The notes beneath the pieces are model-generated. The model searched no databases. It was not told where the DNA came from and saw only the letters and a program-made list of their open reading frames with translations. A stretch of DNA of 64,000 nt from Acidimicrobiales bacterium (GTDB lineage Bacteria; Actinomycetota; Acidimicrobiia; Acidimicrobiales; SZUA-35): positions 19,753-83,752 of the forward strand of contig JAHEJM010000006.1 in NCBI GenBank assembly GCA_024638815.1, given 5' to 3'. This document shows, piece by piece, positions 9,931 through 21,049 of the stretch. The position numbers and the translations under genes are program-made. Every line of letters begins with the position of its first letter. Position 1 is the first letter of the stretch.

Positions 9931-10182
9931 ATGCATTTGGCCGAGTTCCAGGAGTTGATGGACGAGTTGTACGGGCCGGGCGACCGGGAGCGGGGTGTCC
10001 CGGCGACGGTGGCCTGGTTGTGCGAGGAGCTGGGCGAGCTGGCCCAGGCCGTACGGAAGGGCACCAAGGAGGACCAGCTCCATGAGCTGGGTGATGTGCT
10101 GGCGTGGTTGTCGTCGCTGGCCAATCAGCTCGATCTCTCGATGGAGGATGCGGCGAAGCGGTACGTCCATGATCCGCCGTAG
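9931..10182 (+). CDS. MazG-like nucleotide pyrophosphohydrolase
   Basis: 83 aa, EELGELAQAVRKG...HELGDVLAWLSSLANQLDLSMEDA, MazG-type EExxE...ExxD. Confidence 0.85.
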   Translation: MHLAEFQELMDELYGPGDRERGVPATVAWLCEELGELAQAVRKGTKEDQLHELGDVLAWLSSLANQLDLSMEDAAKRYVHDPP

Positions 10183-10189
10183 AGATTCT

Positions 10190-10591
10190 CTTGTGCGGGT
10201 GGGTGATCCGCTGATGTGCGTGTACTCGTCGAATAATCCGGTCCAGGAGTTCCCATCGAGAGCGACATCAGCAATCTCAACTTCTGGTAGTAGCCCTTCG
10301 ACAAGACGGTGGAGCTCGATGAGTGACGGTGGTTCGTCGACAGCATCGACAGGGGTGACCAACCAGCAGCGATTCGAGCTGATCGATCAAATCTGGCTCG
10401 GCGAGATCGACGAGGCGGGCCCAGAGACGTTCCGATGCTCGTTGGCGAACCGAACCGGTCAGGCGGTTCAGCACCACCTCTCCCGGAAGGAGAACCCGGT
10501 CGTTCATCAGTCGGGGGTGCGCCGACCGGAATAACGCTGTTGGCCCAGGTGAGGAGGATCGATTCAGAATCCCTGTATCGATCCTCATCAA
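10190..10591 (-). pseudogene. Remnant of a Tn3-family transposase (DUF4158-like region)
   Basis: Minus-strand LFRSAHPRLMNDRVLLPGEVVLNRLTGSVRQRASERLWARLVDLAEPDLIDQLESLLV resembles the DUF4158 pattern, then continues out of frame (STPVDAVDEPPSLIELHRLVEGLL). Confidence 0.5.
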
Positions 10592-10707
10592 TCCCCTTTG
10601 CCTATATTCAGAGCCTTTGGGGTTGTAGTGCGAACTGATGTTTGCTACGCTGTTGGTGTCTTCCCCACGGAATCAGGTTTCTTTGGCCCGTTCGGGCCGG
10701 TGGGGTT

Positions 10708-11994
10708 ATGGACACACTCGCAATACCAGCATCTTCCCAGGAGCTTGTGACAGCCACGCTGGCGTTGTTGCCCACCGAGGTGTCGGGGCTTGATGTCGGC
10801 GGGTTGTCGGGCGATGGTGTGGTCGGGTTGCTGGCCACGGTTCGTGACGCCCAACGGGCCCTGGACGGGCTGGTGGTGCGCCTTGGGTTGCGGGCCGATG
10901 AACTGGCCGCTCGTGGTGAGGGTGGCGGCGCCAGGGAGGTGCTGATTCGAGGGGTGCGGGGCTCGACCGCTCGTCGAGAAACTGCCCGTGTCCAAGCCGC
11001 ACGGCGTTGGCCTACCGTCGGGGACGCCTTGGCCAGGGGTGTGATCTCGGGAGACCATGTCGATTCGCTCGCCCGCCGGCTGGGCGGGCTGAGCGATGAC
11101 CAGCAGGCTGGTGTTGACGTCGACGGACTCGTCGAACAGGCCCGCCGGCTACCGGCCGACACCTTCGACACCGTGGTGAAACGAGTCGTTGATGACGCCC
11201 GCGGCGACGGTGGTCTCGGCGACAGTGAACAGCGTCGGGCCGCGTCGGAGTTCCGGCACTGGTACGACGAAACCGACGGCATGGGCCGGTTCCGAGGCGC
11301 CTTCGACCCGGAACGCTACGAAGGGCTCGTGTCTGCCATCGAAGCCCAGATGACCTCGATCGCCAACCAACAATCCGACGCCGTAACCAAGGACGCCAAC
11401 CTCGCCGCCCGGGCCCTTCACGAACTCGTCACCGGCAACCGGGCCGGTGGGCGACCGGTCCCGGCCGCCGGGTTCGTCATCGACTACCAAACCCTGACCG
11501 GCGGACACCACGACGACACCGTGTGTGAAACCGTCGAGGGACGTGACCTACCGGTCGACACGGTGGGGCGACTGTTGTGCGATGCGGTGTTGCGCCGCAT
11601 CCTGTTGGACGACCGTGGCGTGCCCATCAACGTGGGGCGCCGGTACCGGACGGCGACCGACGCTCAATGGGCCGCGACCAAAGCCATCTACTCGACCTGC
11701 GGGTGGGACTGCTGTGACAGACCCATTACCGCCGCACCCGCAAGCGGGTGCTAACCAAGTTCGGCAACGCCGAACTTGCGGTGCCAACTGCATCACATTC
11801 ACGAATGGGAAAAGGGCGGCCGCACCGACCTTCACCAGATGGTGCCGTTCTGCACCCATCATCACCGCCTCGTCCATGAAGGCGGCTGGACCGTTCGCCT
11901 ACTACATGATCGACGGCTCGAGATCTATCGACCGGATGGTCGGCTCCACGCCGTCACACCACAACCGACCCGGAACACGGTTCAGCAGGAGTAG
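10708..11994 (+). pseudogene. DUF222/HNH endonuclease (13E12 repeat-type) interrupted by an in-frame TAA at 11752-11754
   Basis: DUF222-like N-terminus to CDRPIT, then a palindromic insert with TAA, then in the same frame CQLHHIHEWEKGGRTDLHQMVPFCTHHHRLVHEGGWTVRLL. Confidence 0.75.
11734..11777. repeat. Double palindrome inside the HNH gene
   Basis: GCACCCGC-AA-GCGGGTGC (11734-11751) followed by AAGTTCGGC-AAC-GCCGAACTT (11757-11777). Confidence 0.85.
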
Positions 11995-12031
11995 ATGGAT
12001 GGCCGAATCACTTCGACGACCGCTGCAGAAC

Positions 12032-13102
<1,071 letters not shown>

Positions 13103-14332
13103 TCAGGCCGAATCGAGACCGAAGGCGGTGTGCAGATGCTGCACGGCCTCTTCGGCGTGGTCGGCGTGAACCACACAGCTGATACGGATGGCGGAGGTCG
13201 AGATCATCTCGATATTGATGGCGTTGGCGGCCAGGGTCTCGAACATGGTTGCGGCGACTCCGGGATTCGACTTCATCCCGGCCCCGATCACCGACACCCG
13301 ACCGATGGAACGATCCGCAGGCAGCACGTGGCCGCCGATATGGCCCACAACACCGTCGTTCAGCACCTGCTCGGCCAGCTCGGTGTGCTCAGTGGGCACC
13401 GTGAACGAGATGTCGGTATTGCCGTTCTCGGACACATTCTGCACGATCATGTCGACGTTGACCCCGGCGTCGGCCAGAGCCCGAAAGAGGGTTGCCGACA
13501 CACCGGGGCGGTCGGGCACATCGGCGATGGTGATCTTCGACTCGGACAGGTCATGGGTGACGGCACGGATGATCGGCTGTTCCACGGACGGCTCCAGTTC
13601 TCGTTCATCGACGACCAACGTTCCTTGTTCCCAGGTGAAGGCCGACCGGATGTGAAGGGGGACTCGATGGTTGTGGGCCACCTCGACCGAACGCATGGCC
13701 GGCTTCGGGCACCCGGTGGCCGTCATCTCCAGCAGCTCATCAAAACTGATGGCCGACATCTTACGGGCTTGGGGCACCACTCGAGGATCGGCACTGAACA
13801 CCCCACTGACATCGGTGAACAGCTCGCAGGTGTCGGCTCCCAGCGCCCGGGCCAATGCCACCGCCGTGGTGTCGCTCCCTCCCCGCCCAAGGAATGTCAC
13901 ATTCTTGTCGGTGGACACCCCCTGGGAACCGGCCACCACCGGCACGACTCCCTCGGCCAACGATCCCTTGATGCGATACGGATTGACCTCGAGGATCTTG
14001 GCGTTGCGGTGGTTGGTGTCGGTCAGGAACCCGGCCTGAGATCCGGTGAAGGAGTGAGCCGGTATGCCCAACCCGTTCAATGCCATACACATCAGGGCGA
14101 TGGCCTTGCGCTCACCGGCGGTGATGAGCATGTCCATCTCCCGACCGTTGGGATCGTCCGAGATCTGGGAGGCCATGTGGAGCAGTTCATCGGTCTCGTT
14201 ACCCATGGCCGAGACAACCATTGCCACCTCATCACCCCGTCGGCGGCAGCGGGCGACGTAGTCGGCCACGGCTCTCATCCGATCGGGATCGGCGACCGAG
14301 GTTCCTCCAAACTTCTGCACGAGTAGGGCCAC
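13103..14332 (-). CDS. lysC: Aspartate kinase
   Basis: VALLVQKFGGTSVADPDRMRAVADYV, TDKNVTFLGRGGSDTTAVALA, C-terminal ACT domains; probable GTG start 14332. Confidence 0.96.
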   Translation of the reverse strand: MALLVQKFGGTSVADPDRMRAVADYVARCRRRGDEVAMVVSAMGNETDELLHMASQISDDPNGREMDMLITAGERKAIALMCMALNGLGIPAHSFTGSQAGFLTDTNHRNAKILEVNPYRIKGSLAEGVVPVVAGSQGVSTDKNVTFLGRGGSDTTAVALARALGADTCELFTDVSGVFSADPRVVPQARKMSAISFDELLEMTATGCPKPAMRSVEVAHNHRVPLHIRSAFTWEQGTLVVDERELEPSVEQPIIRAVTHDLSESKITIADVPDRPGVSATLFRALADAGVNVDMIVQNVSENGNTDISFTVPTEHTELAEQVLNDGVVGHIGGHVLPADRSIGRVSVIGAGMKSNPGVAATMFETLAANAINIEMISTSAIRISCVVHADHAEEAVQHLHTAFGLDSA

Positions 14333-14443
14333 GCCCAACAACGCTACCGCCCCTCGCCACCCCTGCAGCGAGTTTTCGACACATGGGTTGCGGCCGGAAA
14401 CCATCGGTACGGATTCGACCCCGGACTTGGTACCTTCAAACCC

Positions 14444-15328
14444 GTGGCAACCGACAAACGCGAGCGCCAACGTGCGAATCGAGAACTGAAGAAGCAGCTG
14501 GAGGACAAGGCCGAACGGCAGGAGCAGGTCCGCCAATACGGGCTCACGGCAGCCATCGTGGCCATTGCCGTGATCGCCGGGCTCGGGCTGCTCTACGTGG
14601 CCACCCGGGGTGGCGACGACGAGGCATCGGAGACCGAAACCGCAGCCGAGGCCACCGACGACGGCAGCGAGGACACCACGGCAACGACCGAGCCCGAGAT
14701 CGAGGTTCCCCAGTCGGCGGTCGAGGTCCCCGAACCCGGTGGAACCATCGATGGTGAGACCGAATGTCCCCCGGCCGACGGCTCGGCCGAACGCATCACC
14801 ACGTTCGCCCAGGCCCCACCGATGTGCATCGACCCCGGCAGCACCTACACGGCGGAAGTCACAACCAACCTCGGCACCTTCACCGTCGATCTCGACGCAG
14901 AGGCCGCCCCCACCACGGTCAACAACTTCGTGGTACTGGCCCGCTACCACTACTACGAGGGCAGCCCGTTCCACCGGATCATCCCCGGTTTCGTCATCCA
15001 GGGCGGTGACGCCGTCGGACCGGTGCTGGGCCAGGGCAACCCCGGCTATCTGATCGAGGAGGAGCCACCGACCCCGGCCGAGGGTGAACCGGCCTACGAG
15101 ATCGGTTCGTTCGCCATGGCCAAAGGACCCGGGCCGCAGGCCACCGGGGCCCAGTTCTTCGTGGTCACCGGCGACGACGGCGTCAATCTGCCCCCCGAGT
15201 ACTCGCTGTTCGGCACGGTGACCGACGGACTCGATGTGGTGACCGATATCGAATCGATTCCCACCACTCCCGACGACTATCCGACCGAACCGATCTACAT
15301 CGAATCGATCACCATCACCGAGAGCTGA
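14444..15328 (+). CDS. Cyclophilin-type peptidyl-prolyl cis-trans isomerase, membrane anchored
   Basis: N-terminal TM, then NNFVVLARYHYYEGSPFHRIIPGFVIQGGD...GAQFFVVTGDD. Confidence 0.93.
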   Translation: MATDKRERQRANRELKKQLEDKAERQEQVRQYGLTAAIVAIAVIAGLGLLYVATRGGDDEASETETAAEATDDGSEDTTATTEPEIEVPQSAVEVPEPGGTIDGETECPPADGSAERITTFAQAPPMCIDPGSTYTAEVTTNLGTFTVDLDAEAAPTTVNNFVVLARYHYYEGSPFHRIIPGFVIQGGDAVGPVLGQGNPGYLIEEEPPTPAEGEPAYEIGSFAMAKGPGPQATGAQFFVVTGDDGVNLPPEYSLFGTVTDGLDVVTDIESIPTTPDDYPTEPIYIESITITES

Positions 15329-15459
15329 TCGGGCCCCCGCTACCCGGATTGGCGCACGGTGTACGCCGCAACTAGAGTTCAGTTGAGGCGCGTTGTCGAT
15401 GTCCGCCGTGGACGAAGTCGGCCAACGGCACCTCAACGAACGGCGTCGCCACCGACGGT

Positions 15460-18459
15460 TTGCCGGGCCACGGCGGCAACGCCCGACTTCCGAGAAAGGC
15501 GACGTTGCTCGTGGGGAAGCTCGCACTGGCGATGGGAGCATGCCTGGCCTTGTTGGCAGGGCTACTTTCTCCTGCCGGTGCCGTCGTCGACCACGACGGA
15601 CCGAGCCCCGTGCTTCCCGACGTGTCCGGCCGATACGTGGTCGTGATGGAGGAGGAACCCCTCGTCACCCAGTTCGGCCGCAATGGTCTGCACAGCGCCG
15701 AAGCCGGAAACAAGAGCCAGAGCATGAAGGCCGACCACGCCCGCGTCCTGAGCGGCGCCGGGGTCGACGCCGGCGCCGTCGTCCACGACTACACGGTGGC
15801 CCTCAACGGGTTCGCCGTCGAGCTGGACGACACCCAGCTGGCCCGGGTCCAATCGGCCGACGGGGTCATGATGGTGGTGCCCGAGGTATTCAAGTTCCTC
15901 CAGACCGACTCCAGTCCCGACTTCCTGGGATTGACCGGGGAGACGGGGGCCCACGGCCAGCAGGTGAACGGGGAGGGGGTCGTGGTCGGCATCATCGACA
16001 GCGGAATCTGGCCCGAGCATCCCAGCTTCGCCGACGACGGCAGCTACAACCAGCCGCCGGTCGAGCCGAGCGATGACCACGGCGACACCTGCAGCTTCGG
16101 CAACACCGACCACAACCCCGACGACGCTCCGTTCACGTGCAACAACAAGCTCATCGGCGCCCGCCACCACACCGCCGCCTACAAAGCCATTGTCGGCCTC
16201 GATGAAGACGAGTTCGATTCGGCTCGCGACGATCAGGGACATGGTACCCATACCGCCTCGACCGCCGCCGGCAATGCCGACGTGGAAGCGACCGTGCTCG
16301 GCCGAAACATGGGCCAGATCACCGGTGTCGCACCTCGGGCCCACATCATGGCCTACAAGGCGTGCGGGACTCTCGGCTGCGCCGGTTCCGACCTGGCCGC
16401 CGCCATCGATCAGGCCGTTGTCGACGGCGTCGATGTCATCAACTACTCGATCGGCAGCAGCACCCCTGCCCTGGGGCCCGACGACCTGGCGTTCCTTTTC
16501 GCCACCGACGCCGGAGTTCGAGTGGCCGCCTCGGCCGGCGATTCGCGTCGGGACGGGGCAACCGTGGGCAGCCCGGCGTTCGTGCCGTGGCTGACCGCCG
16601 TGGCCGCCTCCACCCAGAGCCGGTTCTTCCTCGGCACCGTGGCCCTGGGTAACGGCCGGTTCTACAACGGTGCCTCGCTCACCGGTTCGTCGGACGAGGC
16701 TCCGCTGGTGGATGCCGCCGACGCCGGTGGTGACCTGTGTATTCCCGGCTCCCTCGATCAAGCCATGGTCGAGGGAGCCGTAGTGTTGTGCCGTCGAGGT
16801 GTCATCGCCCGACTGGACAAGAGCCGGGCCGTAGCCCGGGCCGGCGGTGCCGGCATGGTCATGTACAACGAGGACGACGTCGGCGATCTCAGCCCCGACA
16901 GCCATTCTGTTCCCTCGGTCCATGTGGATCTCGAATCCGGCCTGACGATCAAGGACTACATCGCCTCGACCGCCTCGCCCACGGCCTCCATCGAGGCCGG
17001 CCGATTGGGCCGGTGGCCCGACGCCCCGACCGTGGCCGACTTCTCGCCTCGAGGCCCCAGCGGCGGCGTCGCCGACATCATCAAGCCCGATATCACCGCC
17101 CCCGGGCTCCAGGTTCTGGCCGGGTACTCGCCGCTGGCAATCGGTGGGATCGAGGGTGAGCTCTTCGCCGCCCTCGGCGGCACCTCGATGTCGAGTTCTC
17201 ATGTGGCCGGTGTCCTCGCCCTGCTGGCTCAAGAGCATCCCGAGTGGTCCGCCGGGGCCGCGAAGTCGGCGATCATGACCACCGCCGACAACGATGTTCT
17301 GCACAACGACCGGGTCTCCCCGGCTGACACTTTCGCCATGGGATCGGGCCATCTCGACATCGGATCACCCAGGCGGCAGGGGTCGGCCTTCCAGCCCGGC
17401 CTGGTCTACGAGGCCGGCTACCTCGACCACCTCGGCTTCATCTGCGACGCCTTCCCCGGCTTGTTCACCAACCCGGCCGGCACCTGCGGCCGCCTGGCAT
17501 CGCTCGGTGTGGCCATGGAGGCCGCCGACTTGAACTATCCCTCGATCGGCGTGGGTGCGCTTTCCGGGACCCGCGTCATCACCCGGACCGTGACCAGCGT
17601 GGCCTCCGACCAGGTCCGCCGGACCTACGCAGTCTCGGTCGACGCCCCCGAGGGCTACGAGGTAGAGGTCCATCCGTCGAACATCCGGCTCAAGTCGGGC
17701 CAGTCGGCCACCTTCCAGGTGCGGATAACCAATGTGAGCGCCCCGCTCGGGGTGTGGCGTCACGGTTCGCTGACCTGGACGTCGAAGGACTTCTCGGTGT
17801 ACAGCCCGATCGCGGTTCGGGGCGTGTCGTATGCCGCACCGGCACGGGTGACCGGCAGGGGTGAGACGGCCATGGCCTCGTTCCCCATCACCTTCGGCTA
17901 CACCAGCGACTACGCGGCGGCCTCCCACGGCCTGCAGCCGGCCGCCGTGTTCTCCGATACCGTCGCCCAGGACCCGGATCAGGCCTTCTCCCCCAACGAC
18001 GTGGCCGACGGGGGAGCCGTGCTCCACGAGGTGACCACCGGCGGAGCCGCACTGTTGCGTATCGCCATGCCGACCGACGCCACCGAGGCCCAGGCCGATC
18101 TCGACATCTTCGTCTTCGGCCCGGCCGGCAACCTGGTGGCCACCAGCACCGCCGGCGGGACAGACGAGCTCATCGAGCTGGTCCTACCCACCGACGGCAC
18201 CTACTCCATCTTCGTCCACGGCTGGCAGACTCCCGGCGGCGACTCGGACTACGACCTCTACACCTGGGCCGTGTCGGCCTCGCCCGGCGGCAACATGACC
18301 ATCGATTCGGCTCCCTCCTCGGCGTCGCTCGACGCCACCGAGAATGTCGCCGTGTCATGGACCGGGGCCGGCGCCGGCCAGTGGCATCTGGGGGCGGTGT
18401 CGCACTCCGACGGCTTCGGCCTGATGGGCCTGACCCTGGTGGAGGTCGACAACCGGTAG
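15460..18459 (+). CDS. Secreted S8 subtilisin-like serine protease with I9 prodomain and PA-domain insertion
   Basis: Signal peptide; triad motifs GIIDSGIWPEHPSF (D), GHGTHTASTAAG (H), GGTSMSSSHVAG (S); PA-like insert. Confidence 0.93.
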   Translation: MPGHGGNARLPRKATLLVGKLALAMGACLALLAGLLSPAGAVVDHDGPSPVLPDVSGRYVVVMEEEPLVTQFGRNGLHSAEAGNKSQSMKADHARVLSGAGVDAGAVVHDYTVALNGFAVELDDTQLARVQSADGVMMVVPEVFKFLQTDSSPDFLGLTGETGAHGQQVNGEGVVVGIIDSGIWPEHPSFADDGSYNQPPVEPSDDHGDTCSFGNTDHNPDDAPFTCNNKLIGARHHTAAYKAIVGLDEDEFDSARDDQGHGTHTASTAAGNADVEATVLGRNMGQITGVAPRAHIMAYKACGTLGCAGSDLAAAIDQAVVDGVDVINYSIGSSTPALGPDDLAFLFATDAGVRVAASAGDSRRDGATVGSPAFVPWLTAVAASTQSRFFLGTVALGNGRFYNGASLTGSSDEAPLVDAADAGGDLCIPGSLDQAMVEGAVVLCRRGVIARLDKSRAVARAGGAGMVMYNEDDVGDLSPDSHSVPSVHVDLESGLTIKDYIASTASPTASIEAGRLGRWPDAPTVADFSPRGPSGGVADIIKPDITAPGLQVLAGYSPLAIGGIEGELFAALGGTSMSSSHVAGVLALLAQEHPEWSAGAAKSAIMTTADNDVLHNDRVSPADTFAMGSGHLDIGSPRRQGSAFQPGLVYEAGYLDHLGFICDAFPGLFTNPAGTCGRLASLGVAMEAADLNYPSIGVGALSGTRVITRTVTSVASDQVRRTYAVSVDAPEGYEVEVHPSNIRLKSGQSATFQVRITNVSAPLGVWRHGSLTWTSKDFSVYSPIAVRGVSYAAPARVTGRGETAMASFPITFGYTSDYAAASHGLQPAAVFSDTVAQDPDQAFSPNDVADGGAVLHEVTTGGAALLRIAMPTDATEAQADLDIFVFGPAGNLVATSTAGGTDELIELVLPTDGTYSIFVHGWQTPGGDSDYDLYTWAVSASPGGNMTIDSAPSSASLDATENVAVSWTGAGAGQWHLGAVSHSDGFGLMGLTLVEVDNR

Positions 18460-18486
18460 CACGATTCGGTGTACTAGCGTCGGGCC

Positions 18487-19881
18487 ATGACCGAGACCGC
18501 TCGTGCCGGCGGCGCACCGACCGGCACCTCCGATGAGCCGACCAGGCTGGGAGCGGCCTACTACAAGCTGTTCTCGGCCAGCACCATCTCGAACCTGGGC
18601 GACGGCATCGGCACCATCGCCTATCTGTGGTTGGCCTCGGCACTGACCCGGAACGGTCTGCTCATCGGTCTGGTCGGGGTGGCCCAACGGCTGCCCTGGC
18701 TCCTGTTCAGCCTCCCGGCCGGAGTCATCACCGACCGGTTCAGCCGGCGCAAGCTGATGATCTGGTCGAACACGGCCCGGGCCGTGATCACCTTTGCCAT
18801 CACCGCTGCGGTGTGGATGCGGCAGTCCACCCTGCCCGATCCCGACGCCCTGGCCGGTGGCGTCGAGGCCACCGAGGACTACGCCCTGTTCGCCGTGGTC
18901 CTGCTGGCCGTCCTGCTTCTCGGATCGGCCGAGGTCCTGTACGACAACTCGGCCCAGACCTTCATGCCCGCCGTCGTCGACCCGAAGAACCTGGAGAAGG
19001 GCAACGGCAGGTTGTGGAGCGCCGAATTGGTGGCCAACACGATCGCCGGGCCTCCCCTTGGTGCCTTCCTGTTGGCCATCGCCTTCGCCTTCCCGTTCGT
19101 GATCGATGCCGGGACCTTCGCCGTGTCGGCCGCCCTGATCGCCTGGATCGCCCCGGCCTCCATGCGGCGAGCCGACGGGGCGTCGGCGGCCAAGATGAAA
19201 GCCCAGGCCACGAATTGGCGTCAGGATCTCATGGAGGGCGTCAGATGGCTGTGGGCCCATCCCCTGCTACGCCCGATGGCCATCATCCTCGGTCTGCTCA
19301 ACATGATCGGCACCCTGACCTTCGCCGTGCTGGTGCTGTTCGCCCAGGAGATCCTGGAGACCTCCACCACCGAGTTCGCCATCATGGGAACCGGGGCCGC
19401 ACTGGGTGGCACCGTGGGAGGTTGGGTGGCCCCCCGAATCTCCAAGGCCATCGGCGAGGGGCCGTCGTTGTGGGCCACCTTGATCGGCGGCGGTGTCACC
19501 ACCCTGACCATCGGCTTGTCGTCGTGGTGGCCAATCGTCTGGTTCATGTTCGCCGTGTTCATGCTCCTGGCGGTGCTGTGGAACGTCATCACGGTGAGCC
19601 TGCGCCAGACCATCATTCCCGATCACCTACTGGGTCGGGTCAACAGCGTCTACCGATTCTTCGCCTGGGGGATGATGCCGATCGGAGCGGCCCTGGGCGG
19701 GGCCATCATGGTCGTGACCGAGCCGCTGGCCGGGCGGGAACTGGCCCTGCGAATGCCGTGGTTCGTGGCCGCCGCCATCCACCTGGTGCTGTTCGCCTTC
19801 GCCGCCCCGAAGCTGACCACCGCCAACATCCGGGGTGCTCGGGCCGACGCCGATCACGAGGGGCGGAGCACCGGCGTGTAG
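18487..19881 (+). CDS. MFS transporter (enterobactin-exporter-like)
   Basis: Multi-TM; NLGDGIGTIAYLWLAS and PAGVITDRFSRRKLM MFS loop motif. Confidence 0.88.
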   Translation: MTETARAGGAPTGTSDEPTRLGAAYYKLFSASTISNLGDGIGTIAYLWLASALTRNGLLIGLVGVAQRLPWLLFSLPAGVITDRFSRRKLMIWSNTARAVITFAITAAVWMRQSTLPDPDALAGGVEATEDYALFAVVLLAVLLLGSAEVLYDNSAQTFMPAVVDPKNLEKGNGRLWSAELVANTIAGPPLGAFLLAIAFAFPFVIDAGTFAVSAALIAWIAPASMRRADGASAAKMKAQATNWRQDLMEGVRWLWAHPLLRPMAIILGLLNMIGTLTFAVLVLFAQEILETSTTEFAIMGTGAALGGTVGGWVAPRISKAIGEGPSLWATLIGGGVTTLTIGLSSWWPIVWFMFAVFMLLAVLWNVITVSLRQTIIPDHLLGRVNSVYRFFAWGMMPIGAALGGAIMVVTEPLAGRELALRMPWFVAAAIHLVLFAFAAPKLTTANIRGARADADHEGRSTGV

Positions 19882-20449
19882 CTGGTGCCGGCACGATCTC
19901 CGGGCCGTCGCTGACCACCTGGGCGTAGCTCATGCCCGGCTGGGGACAGCCGTTGGCGGCATCCGGCCACTGGACCATTTCGGCCGACACCACGGTGATG
20001 GCCTCGGTCGCCACCCCGAGCCGGCCGGCAAGGTGGTCCTTGGCCTGATCCACCAGCGGCTGCAGGGCCGGGTCATCGTCGGCATCGGAACCTCCCGGCG
20101 CGGTGAACGGATCCGGGTCGGTGGACGACGTACCGGCCGAGGTCTCGGGCGACTTCGTCGACTCGGTCTCATCGGGTTCGGTCGTCACCGGAGCGTCCGA
20201 CTCGTCGCCGACGGCACCGTCGTCACCGTTGCCGGGATCACCGTTGTCGGGGGAATCGTCACCGTTCATGGTTGGCGTGTCCTTTGCCGAATCGCTGCCG
20301 ATGGTGGTCGTCTCGTCGGCGGTGGTCGTGGCGCTATCAGGGACGCCGGTGTTGGTGGTTCCCTCGTCGCCACAGGCGGCAAGGGTCGACAAGATCAGCA
20401 CCGCCTCCTCCGGCCTCATGAGCCACCGACGGGCCGTGGTGACGCTCAT
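19706..20449 (-). CDS. Putative lipoprotein with Asp/Ser/Thr-rich linker; C-terminus uncertain
   Basis: Lipobox-like LILSTLAAC, acidic linker, then a conserved-looking domain (AITVVSAEMVQWPDAANGCPQPGMSYAQVVSDG). The 3' end overlaps the MFS gene; a frameshift near 19885 would end it earlier. Confidence 0.55.
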   Translation of the reverse strand: MSVTTARRWLMRPEEAVLILSTLAACGDEGTTNTGVPDSATTTADETTTIGSDSAKDTPTMNGDDSPDNGDPGNGDDGAVGDESDAPVTTEPDETESTKSPETSAGTSSTDPDPFTAPGGSDADDDPALQPLVDQAKDHLAGRLGVATEAITVVSAEMVQWPDAANGCPQPGMSYAQVVSDGPEIVPAPATRRCSAPRDRRRPEHPGCWRWSASGRRRRTAPGGWRRPRTTAFAGPVPARPAARSRP

Positions 20450-20489
20450 CGATCCTCCGGACCTCGGACAGTGCGTGCTGTCACCAACC

Positions 20490-20996
20490 CTATTCGGTGA
20501 CGGAGTCGGGACCAGGTCGGCCCATATGCCCATAATGGCGGGCTTCGCCCACCACGTAGTGCCGCACCGGGCCCTCACGAAACCGCACGGTCGTGGTGAC
20601 GGTCAGCCCGTGGGAACGCAACTCGGCGGGGATGTCCCGACGGAAGTCGTGACCGTAACGACGGTGCCAGAATCCGGCATTGCGCCGCTGGATGTGGTCT
20701 CGCCACCCCAGACCGGCGGTCGGTTCCAGGAACAGCAGTCGTTGCCATCCGTCCCGCTCCGATGCCTCGAGAATGCGGGCCAGCTGCGCCAGGTACGCCG
20801 ACGGCCACGACCACAAGACACAATCGGCCACGACGTCGCGAACCCGATCGGCCGCCGGCTCCAGCTCGGCCAACGAGCGGGCTCCCGAGGCGTGCAGCAC
20901 GACCACGTCGTCCGAGGGCACCACCAGCCGCTGACCCAGCCATTGGCGGGCGGCGGCGCGAGATGTCGGTACACCGAGCAGGGGTTCGAGCTCCAT
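20490..20996 (-). CDS. Hypothetical protein
   Basis: 168-aa ORF between divergent genes; no family recognised with confidence. Confidence 0.5.
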   Translation of the reverse strand: MELEPLLGVPTSRAAARQWLGQRLVVPSDDVVVLHASGARSLAELEPAADRVRDVVADCVLWSWPSAYLAQLARILEASERDGWQRLLFLEPTAGLGWRDHIQRRNAGFWHRRYGHDFRRDIPAELRSHGLTVTTTVRFREGPVRHYVVGEARHYGHMGRPGPDSVTE

Positions 20997-21049
20997 CGAC
21001 TGGCACGGTAGCGGGGCGGTACGGTGCGCGGAAGGGTACGGTACACAGT

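Noticed and set aside
15562-17352. 596-aa minus-strand ORF
   Set aside because: Antisense to the clear S8 protease coding sequence; shadow ORF composition.
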